Assembly (NCBI RefSeq): GCF_011045095.1
Contig: NZ_JAALDL010000001.1
Span: forward strand, 372,001 to 436,000
DNA length: 64,000 nucleotides
Direction: 5' to 3'
From: Grimontia sedimenti
GTDB taxonomy: Bacteria; Pseudomonadota; Gammaproteobacteria; Enterobacterales; Vibrionaceae
Shown here: positions 28,299 through 36,488 of the stretch, piece after piece
Layout of the letters: each line of letters opens with the position of its first letter
How positions within the stretch are numbered: the stretch's first letter is position 1
Made by a program: the position numbers and the translations under genes
The notes under the pieces: generated by a model
Told to the model about the DNA's origin: nothing
Seen by the model: the letters and a program-made list of their open reading frames with translations, nothing else
Database searches by the model: none

Positions 28299-28451
28299 AT
28301 GAACGGTATGCCAACACTGAGCCATGCTGAACAACAAGAAGCAGCCGAGCGTATTCACGCTTTAATGGCACAGGGCATGAGCAGCGGTGAGGCCATCATG
28401 TTAGTGGCCAATGAGATTCGCGAGCGCGAAGCATCGAAAAAAGATGATTAA
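28299..28451 (+). CDS. yoaH: YoaH / UPF0181 family small protein
   Basis: 50 residues, ribosome site gagg before the ATG. The core ([20 protein letters not shown], then [15 protein letters not shown]) lines up with E. coli YoaH residue for residue in the helix-turn region MAQGMSSG(Q/E)AI. Function of the family is unknown. It is shorter than the 59-residue E. coli protein, lacking the acidic tail. A terminator follows immediately. Confidence 0.88.
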   Translation: MNGMPTLSHAEQQEAAERIHALMAQGMSSGEAIMLVANEIREREASKKDD

Positions 28452-28455
28452 TGTG

Positions 28456-28488
28456 AAAGCGGCCAATAAATGGCCGTTTTCTTTTTCT
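28456..28488 (+). terminator. Terminator after yoaH
   Basis: Stem cggcc / ggccg (28460-28464 / 28472-28476) extended by A/T pairs, then a T-rich run. Confidence 0.85.
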
Positions 28489-28563
28489 GGCTTGACGTTA
28501 TCCTAGAAGCAAGATTTTAAACCATTTTTTCTATATGGGAATAAGCAAGGTAAAGGAGCGACG

Positions 28564-29088
28564 TTGAACGATCGGTTAATGCTGGCAAAGACATTCGCTC
28601 GTGCTCGTCACGAAGGGCAACGTTACGGAGAATTTCCATACCATGTGCATTTAGATGATGTAGAAAAACTGGCACAACCGTTTGGGATCAACGCAATGAT
28701 CGTGGCTCAACTGCATGATGTGCTGGAAGATACAACGACAAGTGTCGATGAGTTAGTCCAAGATTTTGGCGATAAGATTGCGTTGTCTGTCAGTTATCTT
28801 ACAGATCCGGTCGCGGGTGACAGAGGGGAGAAAAAGCGACAACTCAATCAACGTTTTCTCCAACTTGATGAGACCGATGAAGCCGCGAAACTCGCATTGA
28901 TCGTCAAAGCTTGCGATCGATTATCCAATGTCAAAGCCTGCCGGCTTTTCCATCCGGAAAAATTCGTGATGTATCAGAAGGAACATTCGGAATTTCGCAA
29001 AGCTGCCTATCGATATGGCTTGTGTGAAATGATTTGGTGGGAATTGGATATGCTGATTGAAGTCGGGGACAAGATAGCCCGATATTAA
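28564..29088 (+). CDS. HD-domain guanosine-polyphosphate hydrolase-like protein
   Basis: 174 residues from TTG; the ribosome site aaaggag is well placed. Metal-binding residues of the HD superfamily are visible: an early His in YHVHLDDV, the HD pair in QLHDVLEDT, and a late Asp in 'KACDRLSNVKACR'. The arrangement matches small MESH1/SpoT-HD-like enzymes that remove the 3'-pyrophosphate from (p)ppGpp, or related nucleotide phosphohydrolases. There is no synthetase, TGS or ACT domain. Activity is by family inference. Upstream is the yoaH unit and downstream is a long palindromic repeat. Confidence 0.83.
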   Translation: MNDRLMLAKTFARARHEGQRYGEFPYHVHLDDVEKLAQPFGINAMIVAQLHDVLEDTTTSVDELVQDFGDKIALSVSYLTDPVAGDRGEKKRQLNQRFLQLDETDEAAKLALIVKACDRLSNVKACRLFHPEKFVMYQKEHSEFRKAAYRYGLCEMIWWELDMLIEVGDKIARY

Positions 29089-29093
29089 ATCTC

Positions 29094-29255
29094 ATACCAA
29101 TCACAGTGAATAGGTGATCAGAAATAGCGTAGGAAAAATGCTCGAGAATAAGGCGGGAAATTTCGATAAGTAGTTATTCTACAGTCAAATTTCCCAACGC
29201 AATTATAGAGCATTTTAACAAGCTAGGATGAGCAGATATTTACTACGATTGGTAT
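29094..29255. repeat. 162-bp palindromic intergenic repeat (Vibrionaceae-type)
   Basis: The ends are ATACCAATC (29094) and its complement GATTGGTAT (to 29255), and the whole unit folds back on itself: AGTGAAT/ATTTACT, AAAATGCTC/GAGCATTTT, GGGAAATTT/AAATTTCCC and TAGTTATTCTA near the centre all pair. As RNA it would be one long hairpin. It has no coding capacity. The sequence type resembles a repeat I know from Vibrio intergenic regions, similar in behaviour to ERIC sequences, but copy number must be checked. It sits just after the HD gene stop codon. Confidence 0.85.
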
Positions 29256-29274
29256 CAGATACCGCAGACAAACA

Positions 29275-29299
29275 AAAAGCGCTCATCAAGAGCGCTTTT
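29275..29299. terminator. Bidirectional terminator
   Basis: Ten-bp perfect stem aaaagcgctc / gagcgctttt with five-base loop, T tails on both strands. It closes nadE (minus) and any transcript running through the palindrome (plus). Confidence 0.85.
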
Positions 29300-29317
29300 G
29301 TGTTGTTAAGGACGAGT

Positions 29318-30154
29318 TTATTCGTCGTCGTAAATAGTCGGGATTGGCTGGCGTTTGTGCTGTGTGGCATTGTAGATAGCTACCAAACGATCTTTCACGC
29401 GATCTTCAACAGCTTTGCCTTCCAGAAAATCATCAATTTCGTCGTAAGTCAGTTGAAGTGCATCTTCATCTGCTTTCTGTGGTGACAGCTCTTCGAGGTC
29501 TGCTGTAGGGGTTTTCACAACAAGAAGTTCAGGTGCACCCATGTGCGCAGCAAGTTGGCGGACCTGACGCTTGCTCAAACCAAACAGTGGCGCCAAATCG
29601 CATGCACCGTCACCAAATTTTGTGTAGAAGCCGGTGATGTTTTCGGCGGAATGGTCGGTACCTAGCACCAAGCCGCCAACCATGCCTGCGATTTCGTACT
29701 GTGCGACCATACGAGCACGTGCTTTTACATTACCCTTAACGAAATCGACCTTGGCATTGTCTGTTGGAATCAAACCGGTGCCGTCCAGCGCGGTCAGTGT
29801 TGAAGCATGCAGGCCATCAACACCATCTTTAATGTTCACGCTGACAGAGTGTGTGGGTTGGATAAAGCTTAGTGCCAATTGGGCTTCATCTTCATCCTTC
29901 TGAACACCGTAAGGTAAACGCACAGCAATGAACTGATAATCAGATGAACCTGTTTCTTCATTCAGTTGTTCAACGGCTAATTGTGCTAGACGACCACATG
30001 TAGAAGAGTCGACGCCGCCACTGATGCCCAAAACCAAAGATTTTGTACCAGAGGCTTTCAAACGGTTTTTAATGAAGTTGATACGGCGCTGAACTTCAAA
30101 TTCAGCATCGATTGTTGGCAATACTCGCATTTCTTCGCGGATAGCTTGTTCCAT
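29318..30154 (-). CDS. nadE: NH3-dependent NAD+ synthetase
   Basis: 278 residues. The PP-loop SGGVDSS (ATP pyrophosphatase) is at about residues 45-51, and the NAD synthetase pattern continues with '[20 protein letters not shown]' and '[20 protein letters not shown]'. Without an N-terminal nitrilase domain it is the ammonia-dependent form, as in E. coli (275 residues). It makes NAD from deamido-NAD in the cytoplasm. Divergent from it is a NadD-like adenylyltransferase, the enzyme for the preceding step. Confidence 0.97.
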   Translation of the reverse strand: MEQAIREEMRVLPTIDAEFEVQRRINFIKNRLKASGTKSLVLGISGGVDSSTCGRLAQLAVEQLNEETGSSDYQFIAVRLPYGVQKDEDEAQLALSFIQPTHSVSVNIKDGVDGLHASTLTALDGTGLIPTDNAKVDFVKGNVKARARMVAQYEIAGMVGGLVLGTDHSAENITGFYTKFGDGACDLAPLFGLSKRQVRQLAAHMGAPELLVVKTPTADLEELSPQKADEDALQLTYDEIDDFLEGKAVEDRVKDRLVAIYNATQHKRQPIPTIYDDE

Positions 30155-30420
30155 TTCAAGACAGACCCTTGTGACATGTTTCGTTTATTCTGCAACATCC
30201 TACGCGCAAAATCATGATCATTCTTACCTCAAGCTTCGCTTAGCGAAGATTTCCCCGTTTTAGGGCGTGAGTCATGTGTTCTTCTCACCAAAATGATGCA
30301 AAAACAGGCTCGGTAGATGGTTTCTTGTTCATCCAATCTCGATTTCGCTGCAAATAGATTGAAGGGGGCTGATTGAATCGGTTATCAATAGAGAATGGAT
30401 GCAGAACAATACAAGAAGAA

Positions 30421-30954
30421 ATGAGTAAAACGGAATTACGGCAAAACATTGCCATCTTTGGCAGCGCATTTAACCCACCTAGTTTGGGGCACCTGAGCGT
30501 TGTTCAACGTCTCAGCCATTTCGATCGCGTTTTATTAGTGCCAAGTTATGCCCATGCATGGGGTAAACAAATGGCGGATTTTTCTAAGCGCTGTGAATGG
30601 GTCAGTGATTTTATTGATGACTCAAACTGTGAAAATTTAACGCTTTACCGAGAAGAAGAAACCTTGTGCGCAGAAGAATCTGTGACTACCTGGGCTTTGC
30701 TTAACCATATTCAGCAGCAACATCCCAATTCTGATCTCACCTTCGTACTTGGGCCTGATAATCTTTTAAACTTCTCCAAGTTCCACAAATCGGCAGAGAT
30801 TTTGCAAAGATGGAACGTACTTGCTTGTCCTGAGAGTCTACCCGTCAGGAGTACGACGATCAGGGAGCGATTGCTGGCAGGGGAATCCATTGATGACCTG
30901 ACCACGCCAGCACTGGCTAACAAATTGAGGTCTGAAGACTTCAGCCAATTATAA
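30421..30954 (+). CDS. Nicotinate/nicotinamide-nucleotide adenylyltransferase-like protein (NadD family)
   Basis: 177 residues from the ATG at 30421; an upstream in-frame ATG at 30373 would add a non-conserved stretch. The nucleotidyltransferase signature is visible: GSAFNPPSLGH near the N-terminus (GxFxPxHxGH family motif) and RSTTIRERL near the C-terminus (ISSTxIR). The family couples ATP to NaMN or NMN. It is shorter than housekeeping NadD (about 213) and the first GH motif histidine is replaced by serine (PSLGH), so a diverged paralogue is likely; the housekeeping nadD normally sits elsewhere in the genome. Divergent pairing with nadE supports NAD metabolism. Confidence 0.8.
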   Translation: MSKTELRQNIAIFGSAFNPPSLGHLSVVQRLSHFDRVLLVPSYAHAWGKQMADFSKRCEWVSDFIDDSNCENLTLYREEETLCAEESVTTWALLNHIQQQHPNSDLTFVLGPDNLLNFSKFHKSAEILQRWNVLACPESLPVRSTTIRERLLAGESIDDLTTPALANKLRSEDFSQL

Positions 30955-31061
30955 GAAACAATGACTTTATCGGCGCAGATTTTTTGATATAGCCTTGAGC
31001 GAAATCCCGACGCGATAGGCAATTTGGAGGCGCACGATAAAGCAAGGGAAGATGCATACTC

Positions 31062-31526
31062 ATGATTTCTATATTGATACCAAAATTGATGGCGGCTGCT
31101 TTTATTGTTACGCCGTCATTTGTTTCGGCTGCTTTTATTGAATCCGGCAATGCCATTGATGATGTAGATGTCGTTGAATCCATCAACTTTTCACAATCGC
31201 AAAATCGCAGCGTGATTGAATGGCAGGTGGAAGATCAGGTAATACCAACTATCTGGGACAGCTGGAAGCATGACTGGAACATACCACACTTCCTTTCCAC
31301 ACAAACGGGAGCCTCGTACTACGGATTTGGTGTTTGGAAACCGGAAGAGTACCAAAAGCAAAGCTTTACTGAGATTGGAATGGAAGATTGGATTTTAAAC
31401 CACGGTTTGAACTTCAGTTTTACCACCGAATCTAATAACAGCGATACCCGGTATCGGTTGGATATGCGATGGCATGAAGACACCAATACCGAGTTTCTAC
31501 TGCAAATGCAGGTGCCAATTAAATAG
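31062..31526 (+). CDS. Secreted hypothetical protein
   Basis: 154 residues with a likely signal peptide (MISILIPKLMAAAFIVTPSF, cleavage near VSAA). The mature part is acidic and tryptophan rich (VIEWQVEDQVIPTIWDSWKH; 'MEDWILNHGLNFSF') with a predicted beta character and ends QMQVPIK. No family recognised. A ribosome site (aaggga) is present ten bases before the ATG. Its last eight bases overlap the end of the convergent regulator gene. Confidence 0.68.
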   Translation: MISILIPKLMAAAFIVTPSFVSAAFIESGNAIDDVDVVESINFSQSQNRSVIEWQVEDQVIPTIWDSWKHDWNIPHFLSTQTGASYYGFGVWKPEEYQKQSFTEIGMEDWILNHGLNFSFTTESNNSDTRYRLDMRWHEDTNTEFLLQMQVPIK

Positions 31527-32169
31527 CACCAACCGTTCTTTCTATCAGCAGCATCAGTTCCTTTTCAGACATTGATGCTTGCTGTGCAATGTTTGTCAGT
31601 TTCTGGCCCGACTTCATTTTCTTTACGCAGTCTCTGACTTTCAGTTGTAGTTCAATCTGATCTTCACTAAAGCCCGTACATTCCAAAACTTCACTACGCT
31701 TGAGTCGTTCGCTGCCATCAAGGCGGGCTATGGCATCTGCTAACTGCGATGTCTTGGTATCGTAGTTGTCATCCGGTGTTACTGAAGCGAAGTAATCGCG
31801 CGCGCAGCGCAGCAACCTGCCATATCCACCATCCCAGCTATTGTCGACCGTTTGCCTCAGTTGCTCCGCAATACCCGCTACCAACAAAGATGGCAAAACG
31901 TAACCAGCTGAACTAGGCATTGATACTGTAGATCGAACAGAGAAATTAAAAGAAGAAATCACGGAGTTTTGTAATACGGTGACCGCACTCAGGCAACCGG
32001 AAGGTAGCCAGAAGCCTTGCCCCTTACAAACAGGAAGTTCTAGTTTGCCCAGGCGGATCAAAACCAAACCTTGGTGAACCAAAATATAGGAGGACTGAGG
32101 CTGTTTTTTTCGAGGGCCGACATTTAGGTAGTCGGTTTTTTGGTAAAAATATTCTACGGCTTGCTTCAT
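31519..32169 (-). CDS. Putative AraC-like transcriptional regulator
   Basis: 216 residues. The N-terminal half has a cupin-like beta pattern ('SYILVHQGLVLIRLGKLELP', 'GFWLPSGCLSAVTVL') as in AraC sensor domains, and the C-terminal third is helical with two candidate helix-turn-helix units ('ECTGFSEDQIELQLKVRDCV', 'LTNIAQQASMSEKELMLLIE'). The second helix-turn-helix lacks the conserved AraC 'GFxSxSxFxRxFKxxxG' line, so it is a degenerate or divergent member. Target unknown; it converges on the secreted protein gene with an eight-base overlap. Confidence 0.65.
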   Translation of the reverse strand: MKQAVEYFYQKTDYLNVGPRKKQPQSSYILVHQGLVLIRLGKLELPVCKGQGFWLPSGCLSAVTVLQNSVISSFNFSVRSTVSMPSSAGYVLPSLLVAGIAEQLRQTVDNSWDGGYGRLLRCARDYFASVTPDDNYDTKTSQLADAIARLDGSERLKRSEVLECTGFSEDQIELQLKVRDCVKKMKSGQKLTNIAQQASMSEKELMLLIERTVGAI

Positions 32170-32321
32170 GTTAACTTTCTCTCATTGCGAGGCGCACATA
32201 GTGTTGGGTTTTCAAAATGAGATCAAGCAAAGAGAGGGTTTAGTCGTGTTCTGTTGCCCAAAAATCCTCTGCATTGTTACAATCATTAGCAATGCAAGTG
32301 AGGTAAGACCTCCAACCTCTG

Positions 32322-32381
32322 TATAATGCCGATTAAAACAATGTTCGAAATCCTATATCCGCGTAAAATGGCGCGGTTTTT
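32322..32381 (+). promoter_or_regulatory. Promoter -10 box followed by leader hairpin (possible attenuator)
   Basis: A perfect TATAAT (32322-32327) is followed 32 bases later by a hairpin (ccgcg 32359-32363 with cgcgg 32372-32376) and five T, all upstream of the acyltransferase start at 32402. No good -35 box is seen 17 bases upstream. The hairpin looks like a terminator in a short leader. A 24-codon reading frame (32341-32415) spans it and overlaps the gene start, but has no ribosome site. Confidence 0.45.
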
Positions 32382-32401
32382 ATCGGAGCAAGTAGAATCA
32401 C

Positions 32402-33514
32402 GTGCAACAAACTAACGATCCTTTCTTAGAAATTCGTCCATACAATGACGATGAAGTGCCTGGTGCGATTGATCGTCTGATCGAAGATGAAGAATTCATC
32501 TCAGCCATTTTAAAGTACCGCTTTCCACAGTTTTCTGGCATAGCAGGTTGGCTCCTTAAGCCAATCTTGAAGCGATACCTACATTCCAAGTGGAATAAAA
32601 TCAAAACTGTTCGCGACGTTCAGCTTCATATCGCCACATACATGGACTCAATGATCAAAAGCACGTCAGAAGGTTTGACGACAAGTGGTTTGGACAAATT
32701 GGATCCTAACAACAGCTATTTGTTTGTTTCTAATCACCGCGATATAGCGATGGACCCAGCGATGGTCAACTGGTGTCTGCATGAGAATCAGTTTGATACG
32801 GTTCGCATCGCCATTGGTGACAACCTGCTTAAAAAACCTTGCGCAACTGAACTGATGAAACTGAATAAGAGTTTTATCGTTAAGCGCTCTGCGAAAGGCC
32901 CAAGAGAAATGATGAAAGCTTTGGGTCAACTGTCTGCTTACATCAAAGCCTCTTTGGATGAAAAGCAGTCTATTTGGATTGCGCAGAGAGAAGGTCGTGC
33001 GAAAGACGGCAACGATAAGACAGATCCTGCGATTTTGAAAATGTTCTTCATGGAAGGGCGTCGTCAGAAAATTGAATTCGCTGAGTATGTGGCTTCGCTG
33101 CGTATAGTTCCGGTGACAATCTCTTACGAAAACGATCCATGTGATGCAGCAAAAGCGAACGAACTTTACCGCAAGCAGCAAGAAGGTGGATACGAAAAAG
33201 GTGAGTTTGAAGATATCGAAAGCATCGTTCAAGGCATTGTTGGCCAGAAACGCAGAATCCATGTCGCGTTTGGTGACGTGATTGGTAACGAGTTCGATTC
33301 ACCTGAAGCGCTGGCTGCAGAAATTGATCGACAGATTTATCAAAACTATCACTTGTTCCCAGCAAACTACATTGCTGCGGGCAGAGAGCACAGTTCAATC
33401 ACCGATAGTGACCGCGCCCAGTTTGATAGCAAGCTATCTTCATTGCCAGAAGGGGTTGCTCAGATCGTCAAGGCAATGTACGCCATGCCAACCGACAAAA
33501 AAGCTGACGCATAA
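32402..33514 (+). CDS. PlsC-like 1-acyl-sn-glycerol-3-phosphate acyltransferase family protein
   Basis: 370 residues from GTG. The acyltransferase motif I is seen as SNHRDIAMDP, with five rather than four residues between His and Asp, and motif III as 'IWIAQREGRAKDG' (family form PEGTRS). The remainder (residues 60-300) follows the LPLAT fold. One amphipathic segment (FSGIAGWLLKPILKRYL) near residue 45 may bind membrane. It would acylate a glycerolipid or related acceptor at the inner membrane; the precise substrate is unknown. Larger than PlsC (about 245). A leader with hairpin precedes it and a strong terminator follows. Confidence 0.8.
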   Translation: MQQTNDPFLEIRPYNDDEVPGAIDRLIEDEEFISAILKYRFPQFSGIAGWLLKPILKRYLHSKWNKIKTVRDVQLHIATYMDSMIKSTSEGLTTSGLDKLDPNNSYLFVSNHRDIAMDPAMVNWCLHENQFDTVRIAIGDNLLKKPCATELMKLNKSFIVKRSAKGPREMMKALGQLSAYIKASLDEKQSIWIAQREGRAKDGNDKTDPAILKMFFMEGRRQKIEFAEYVASLRIVPVTISYENDPCDAAKANELYRKQQEGGYEKGEFEDIESIVQGIVGQKRRIHVAFGDVIGNEFDSPEALAAEIDRQIYQNYHLFPANYIAAGREHSSITDSDRAQFDSKLSSLPEGVAQIVKAMYAMPTDKKADA

Positions 33515-33530
33515 TATTGATTTATCGATT

Positions 33531-33565
33531 GAAAAGAGGATGTGACAATGTCACATCCTCTTTTC
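33531..33565. terminator. Bidirectional terminator
   Basis: A 16-bp perfect stem (33531-33546 / 33550-33565, arm gaaaagaggatgtgac) with three-base loop between the acyltransferase (plus) and LysR regulator (minus). Confidence 0.93.
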
Positions 33566-33574
33566 TTTATCTGC

Positions 33575-34471
33575 TTAAACGACCCGAATATTTTCCGAAA
33601 GGAAGTCTACAAAGTGTCTAACTTTAGGTGCTAAATACTCTCGGCGTGGGTATACGGCATAAACAGGCAGCTTCAATGTCGGCTTCCAATCCTCCATTAA
33701 TACCTTTAGTTCACCGTTTTCAATTTCACCATCTAATAGATAAGTTGCGATATAAGCGATGCCTACGCCTGATTTGGCTGCTTCCAAAACCGCTGGGGCA
33801 TTGTTGATACGGTAAGATCCTCTGACAGTCACTGATTGCTCGCTACCATCTCGTTGAAATAGCCACTGATCATAGGTGCGTTGAACGCTTTGATAAGTTA
33901 TGCAATTGCGTTCGCGAAGGTCTGATGGGTGTTTGGGTGAACCGTTTGCCTCAATGTATGCCGGTGAGGCGACCAACTTAAACTGGCAGTCGCCCAGTTT
34001 TCTAGCGACCATTCCTTCTGGTGGTGCTTCATGAATCGCCAGCCAACAATCAAATCCATCTTCAACAAGGTTTGGACGGTGATCGAATAAATGTACTTCC
34101 AACTCGAGGGCAGGAAACTGTGCTTGAAATGCTGAGAGCAATTTTGTGATTTGAGCATTACCAAATGACTGAGCAACACCAACCTTTAATCTTCCAGAAA
34201 CCTCATTTCTAAAACCAGCAACCATGGCTTCAGCGTCTTGCATGGTCTCGACAATCTGGCGCCCGAAGGCTGCATATTGTTCGCCGGCTTCGGTTAGGGC
34301 AACAGAGCGGGTATTTCTTTGAACCAACTGAACACCTAATCGTTCTTCTAGATAGCGAATTTGCTTACTGACTTGAGACTTGGAAATACCAAGGTACTCG
34401 GCAGCACGGGTGAAGTGCTGTTCATGCGCCACAGTCGCCAGGACCACAATTTGCTGAAGGTTATCTAACAT
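33575..34471 (-). CDS. LysR-family transcriptional regulator
   Basis: 298 residues. N-terminal winged helix (residues 1-60) with the LysR pattern 'FTRAAEYLGISKSQVSKQIR', then a substrate-binding domain (about 90-295, starting 'GRLKVGVAQSFGNAQITKLL'). No signal peptide. It is divergent from the chromate transporter gene, separated by 637 bases, so it may control that gene or its own expression. Ligand unknown. Confidence 0.93.
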   Translation of the reverse strand: MLDNLQQIVVLATVAHEQHFTRAAEYLGISKSQVSKQIRYLEERLGVQLVQRNTRSVALTEAGEQYAAFGRQIVETMQDAEAMVAGFRNEVSGRLKVGVAQSFGNAQITKLLSAFQAQFPALELEVHLFDHRPNLVEDGFDCWLAIHEAPPEGMVARKLGDCQFKLVASPAYIEANGSPKHPSDLRERNCITYQSVQRTYDQWLFQRDGSEQSVTVRGSYRINNAPAVLEAAKSGVGIAYIATYLLDGEIENGELKVLMEDWKPTLKLPVYAVYPRREYLAPKVRHFVDFLSENIRVV

Positions 34472-35108
34472 ATGGAATTTTCGTTAGTTATCGAGAGGAG
34501 GATAGCGTATCACATCTCTTTCAAATTCATTGAGTGACGTTGTCACAAAAAGTAAAACTCCTTTATTTAAATTTGAAGTTAGTAGGTCTCTGCCAACATT
34601 CCTTCAATTGGGAGAAGAGAGGCATGAAAAACATTTTTCTGAGCTGTTGTCATCAAAGATTCATTCAACCAAAAGGCTAGAAGATGCTGCGTAAGGATTG
34701 TGTTCAAAGATCCGCACTCTAGTGCTCAATCTGCCCAAATCAGATTCCAGATCGCGTTCTGAAAGGGATTTACGAAATTGAGTTGATAGCCAAACTCTTG
34801 GTTTTGATTTCAATAAGACTCTTTATAACAATGTCTTACATGCTTTGTTTTCAAATGGAAACAATGTGAACTCATGTAAGTGAGCACTAACATACATTTG
34901 TTGTAAATCTACAGATCTAGAGGATCTTTCTTCGTTACTTTGAATAGATGGTGAACATGACTAAATAGAAAATTAATCAAATCGATATGAAGGATTGATA
35001 AGAATTGTTTCTATTCATGGGGCATGAGATTTAAAATTGCGGGAGAAATTCAGGTATTTGATGTGAAACTCATCAATGGCCTGGTTCATTAAGGAGGTTT
35101 GTTTTCGG
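34472..35108. other. 637-base intergenic region between LysR and chromate transporter genes
   Basis: No gene of useful length on either strand. AT-rich. An 18-codon frame at 34624 (MKNIFLSCCHQRFIQPKG) has a fair ribosome site (gagaggc) but no other support. A sequence near 34990-35017 (gataagaattgtttctattc) partly resembles a Fur box, too weakly to call. The end of the stretch carries the ribosome site of the next gene. Confidence 0.5.
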
Positions 35109-36257
35109 ATGTTAGAAGTACTGTTTCGTTTCTTTGTGCTGGGATGCATGAGCTTTGGTGGTCCTGTCGCTCATATTGGCTATTTTCAAAGAGAGTTTGT
35201 TGAAAAACGTAAGTGGATTGAAGAAGAAAAGTTTTCGATGGCGTTAAGCCTATGTCAGTTCTTACCTGGGCCTGCAAGCAGTCAGCTAGGGATGTTTATT
35301 GGCTATCATCGTGCGGGCTACATTGGGGCAATTGCCGCTTTTATTGGCTTTACCTTCCCATCTTTTGCCTTATTGACGGCAGCGGCTATGTACAGCGCGA
35401 GCCTAGGGGAGTCTTCAACGTTGGCATTACTTATCTCTGCTGCAAAGCTGCTAGCAGTCGTAGTAGTCGCTGATGCTATTTGGACGATGGCACGAAAGTT
35501 TATCAGTGACGCTGTCACATTTGTTGTTTGTGTGGCTTCTGCTAGTTGGATCCTTTGGCAGTCTGGCCTCGTAGCTCAGCTGATGCCAATACTTATCGCT
35601 GGTATTCTTGGTTGGTTGTTTATTCGTAAACCAGAAGTAGCGACTGAAGCCAAAGAGCCAACAGGTATTAAGCAAACAGCCATTCTTTTCGGCGTGTTTG
35701 CTGCGCTATTAGTACTTCCAGCTCTGAGTAGCGCACCGGTTATCAGCTTGTTTAATCACTTCTATCAAGCTGGCAGCTTTGTATTTGGTGGTGGTCACGT
35801 TGTACTTCCTCTATTGCAACCTTTGATTGGCGACTCGGTTTCTGGCGATGCTTTGGTTGAAGGTTATGCAGCGGCACAATTGGTTCCGGGTCCTATGTTT
35901 ACCATTGCTAGCTACATTGGTGCTTCAATGGAAGGGGTCAATCCAATCCTTGGTAGTGCAGTAGCCACCATAGCAATATTCCTTCCAGGGGCATTGCTAT
36001 TGTTTGCGGCCATTCCTGTTTGGCAGGCTGTGATGAACCACCTTAAGTTTGCAGGTTCTGTAGTACTGATTAATGCGGCAGTGGTAGGTCTTCTGGTTGC
36101 AGCATTTTACCAACCAGTTTGGATGTCAGCCGTTCATGGTGTTTCTGATGTCGTGGCAGTCATTGTTGGCTTTGCGGTTCTGCGTAAATTTAACTTGTCA
36201 GTATTCTGGCTTCTTGCAGGTATGCTGGTTTACGCCATTGCTAAGAGCATGATGTAA
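35109..36257 (+). CDS. chrA: Chromate transporter, CHR family (ChrA-like)
   Basis: 382 residues from the ATG at 35109, which follows aaggaggt by ten bases. Two homologous CHR domains are present: 'MSFGGPVAHIGYFQREFVEK' with 'QFLPGPASSQLGMFIGYHRA' in the first half, and 'FVFGGGHVVLPLLQP' with 'QLVPGPMFTIASYIGA' in the second. The two-domain form is an inner-membrane chromate/sulfate efflux protein. Resistance in this organism is an inference. A LysR regulator lies divergent upstream; a terminator follows. Confidence 0.92.
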   Translation: MLEVLFRFFVLGCMSFGGPVAHIGYFQREFVEKRKWIEEEKFSMALSLCQFLPGPASSQLGMFIGYHRAGYIGAIAAFIGFTFPSFALLTAAAMYSASLGESSTLALLISAAKLLAVVVVADAIWTMARKFISDAVTFVVCVASASWILWQSGLVAQLMPILIAGILGWLFIRKPEVATEAKEPTGIKQTAILFGVFAALLVLPALSSAPVISLFNHFYQAGSFVFGGGHVVLPLLQPLIGDSVSGDALVEGYAAAQLVPGPMFTIASYIGASMEGVNPILGSAVATIAIFLPGALLLFAAIPVWQAVMNHLKFAGSVVLINAAVVGLLVAAFYQPVWMSAVHGVSDVVAVIVGFAVLRKFNLSVFWLLAGMLVYAIAKSMM

Positions 36258-36281
36258 CACTAAATTGGCCACTCATTCTTG

Positions 36282-36305
36282 AGCCCGCAAATGCGGGCTT
36301 TTTTG
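36282..36305 (+). terminator. Terminator after chrA-like gene
   Basis: Seven-bp stem agcccgc / gcgggct, loop aaat, six T. Confidence 0.92.
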
Positions 36306-36453
36306 TTTCTTGGGGAACAATCCATTCATCATAACGCACTATAACTAATTATTTTGTGATTTGATGGACAGCATGGGAATGACGTTACTTGATGAATTTT
36401 CGTGGATTTTCTTGGGAAGGGACAAAAACAGAACAATTCTCAGCAAAGATATA

Positions 36454-36479
36454 AAAGCGCCGAAATTTCTCGGCGCTTT
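36454..36479 (-). terminator. Terminator of the Gfo/Idh/MocA gene
   Basis: Ten-bp perfect stem aaagcgccga / tcggcgcttt with six-base loop, nine bases past the stop codon on the minus strand. Confidence 0.8.
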
Positions 36480-36488
36480 GGTAGAACC

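Noticed and set aside
32341-32415. 24-codon reading frame overlapping the acyltransferase start, considered as a gene
   Set aside because: No ribosome site and no recognisable peptide; kept only as part of the leader observation.
34990-35017. Fur-like sequence upstream of the chromate transporter
   Set aside because: Too few matches to the consensus, and iron control of this gene is not expected.
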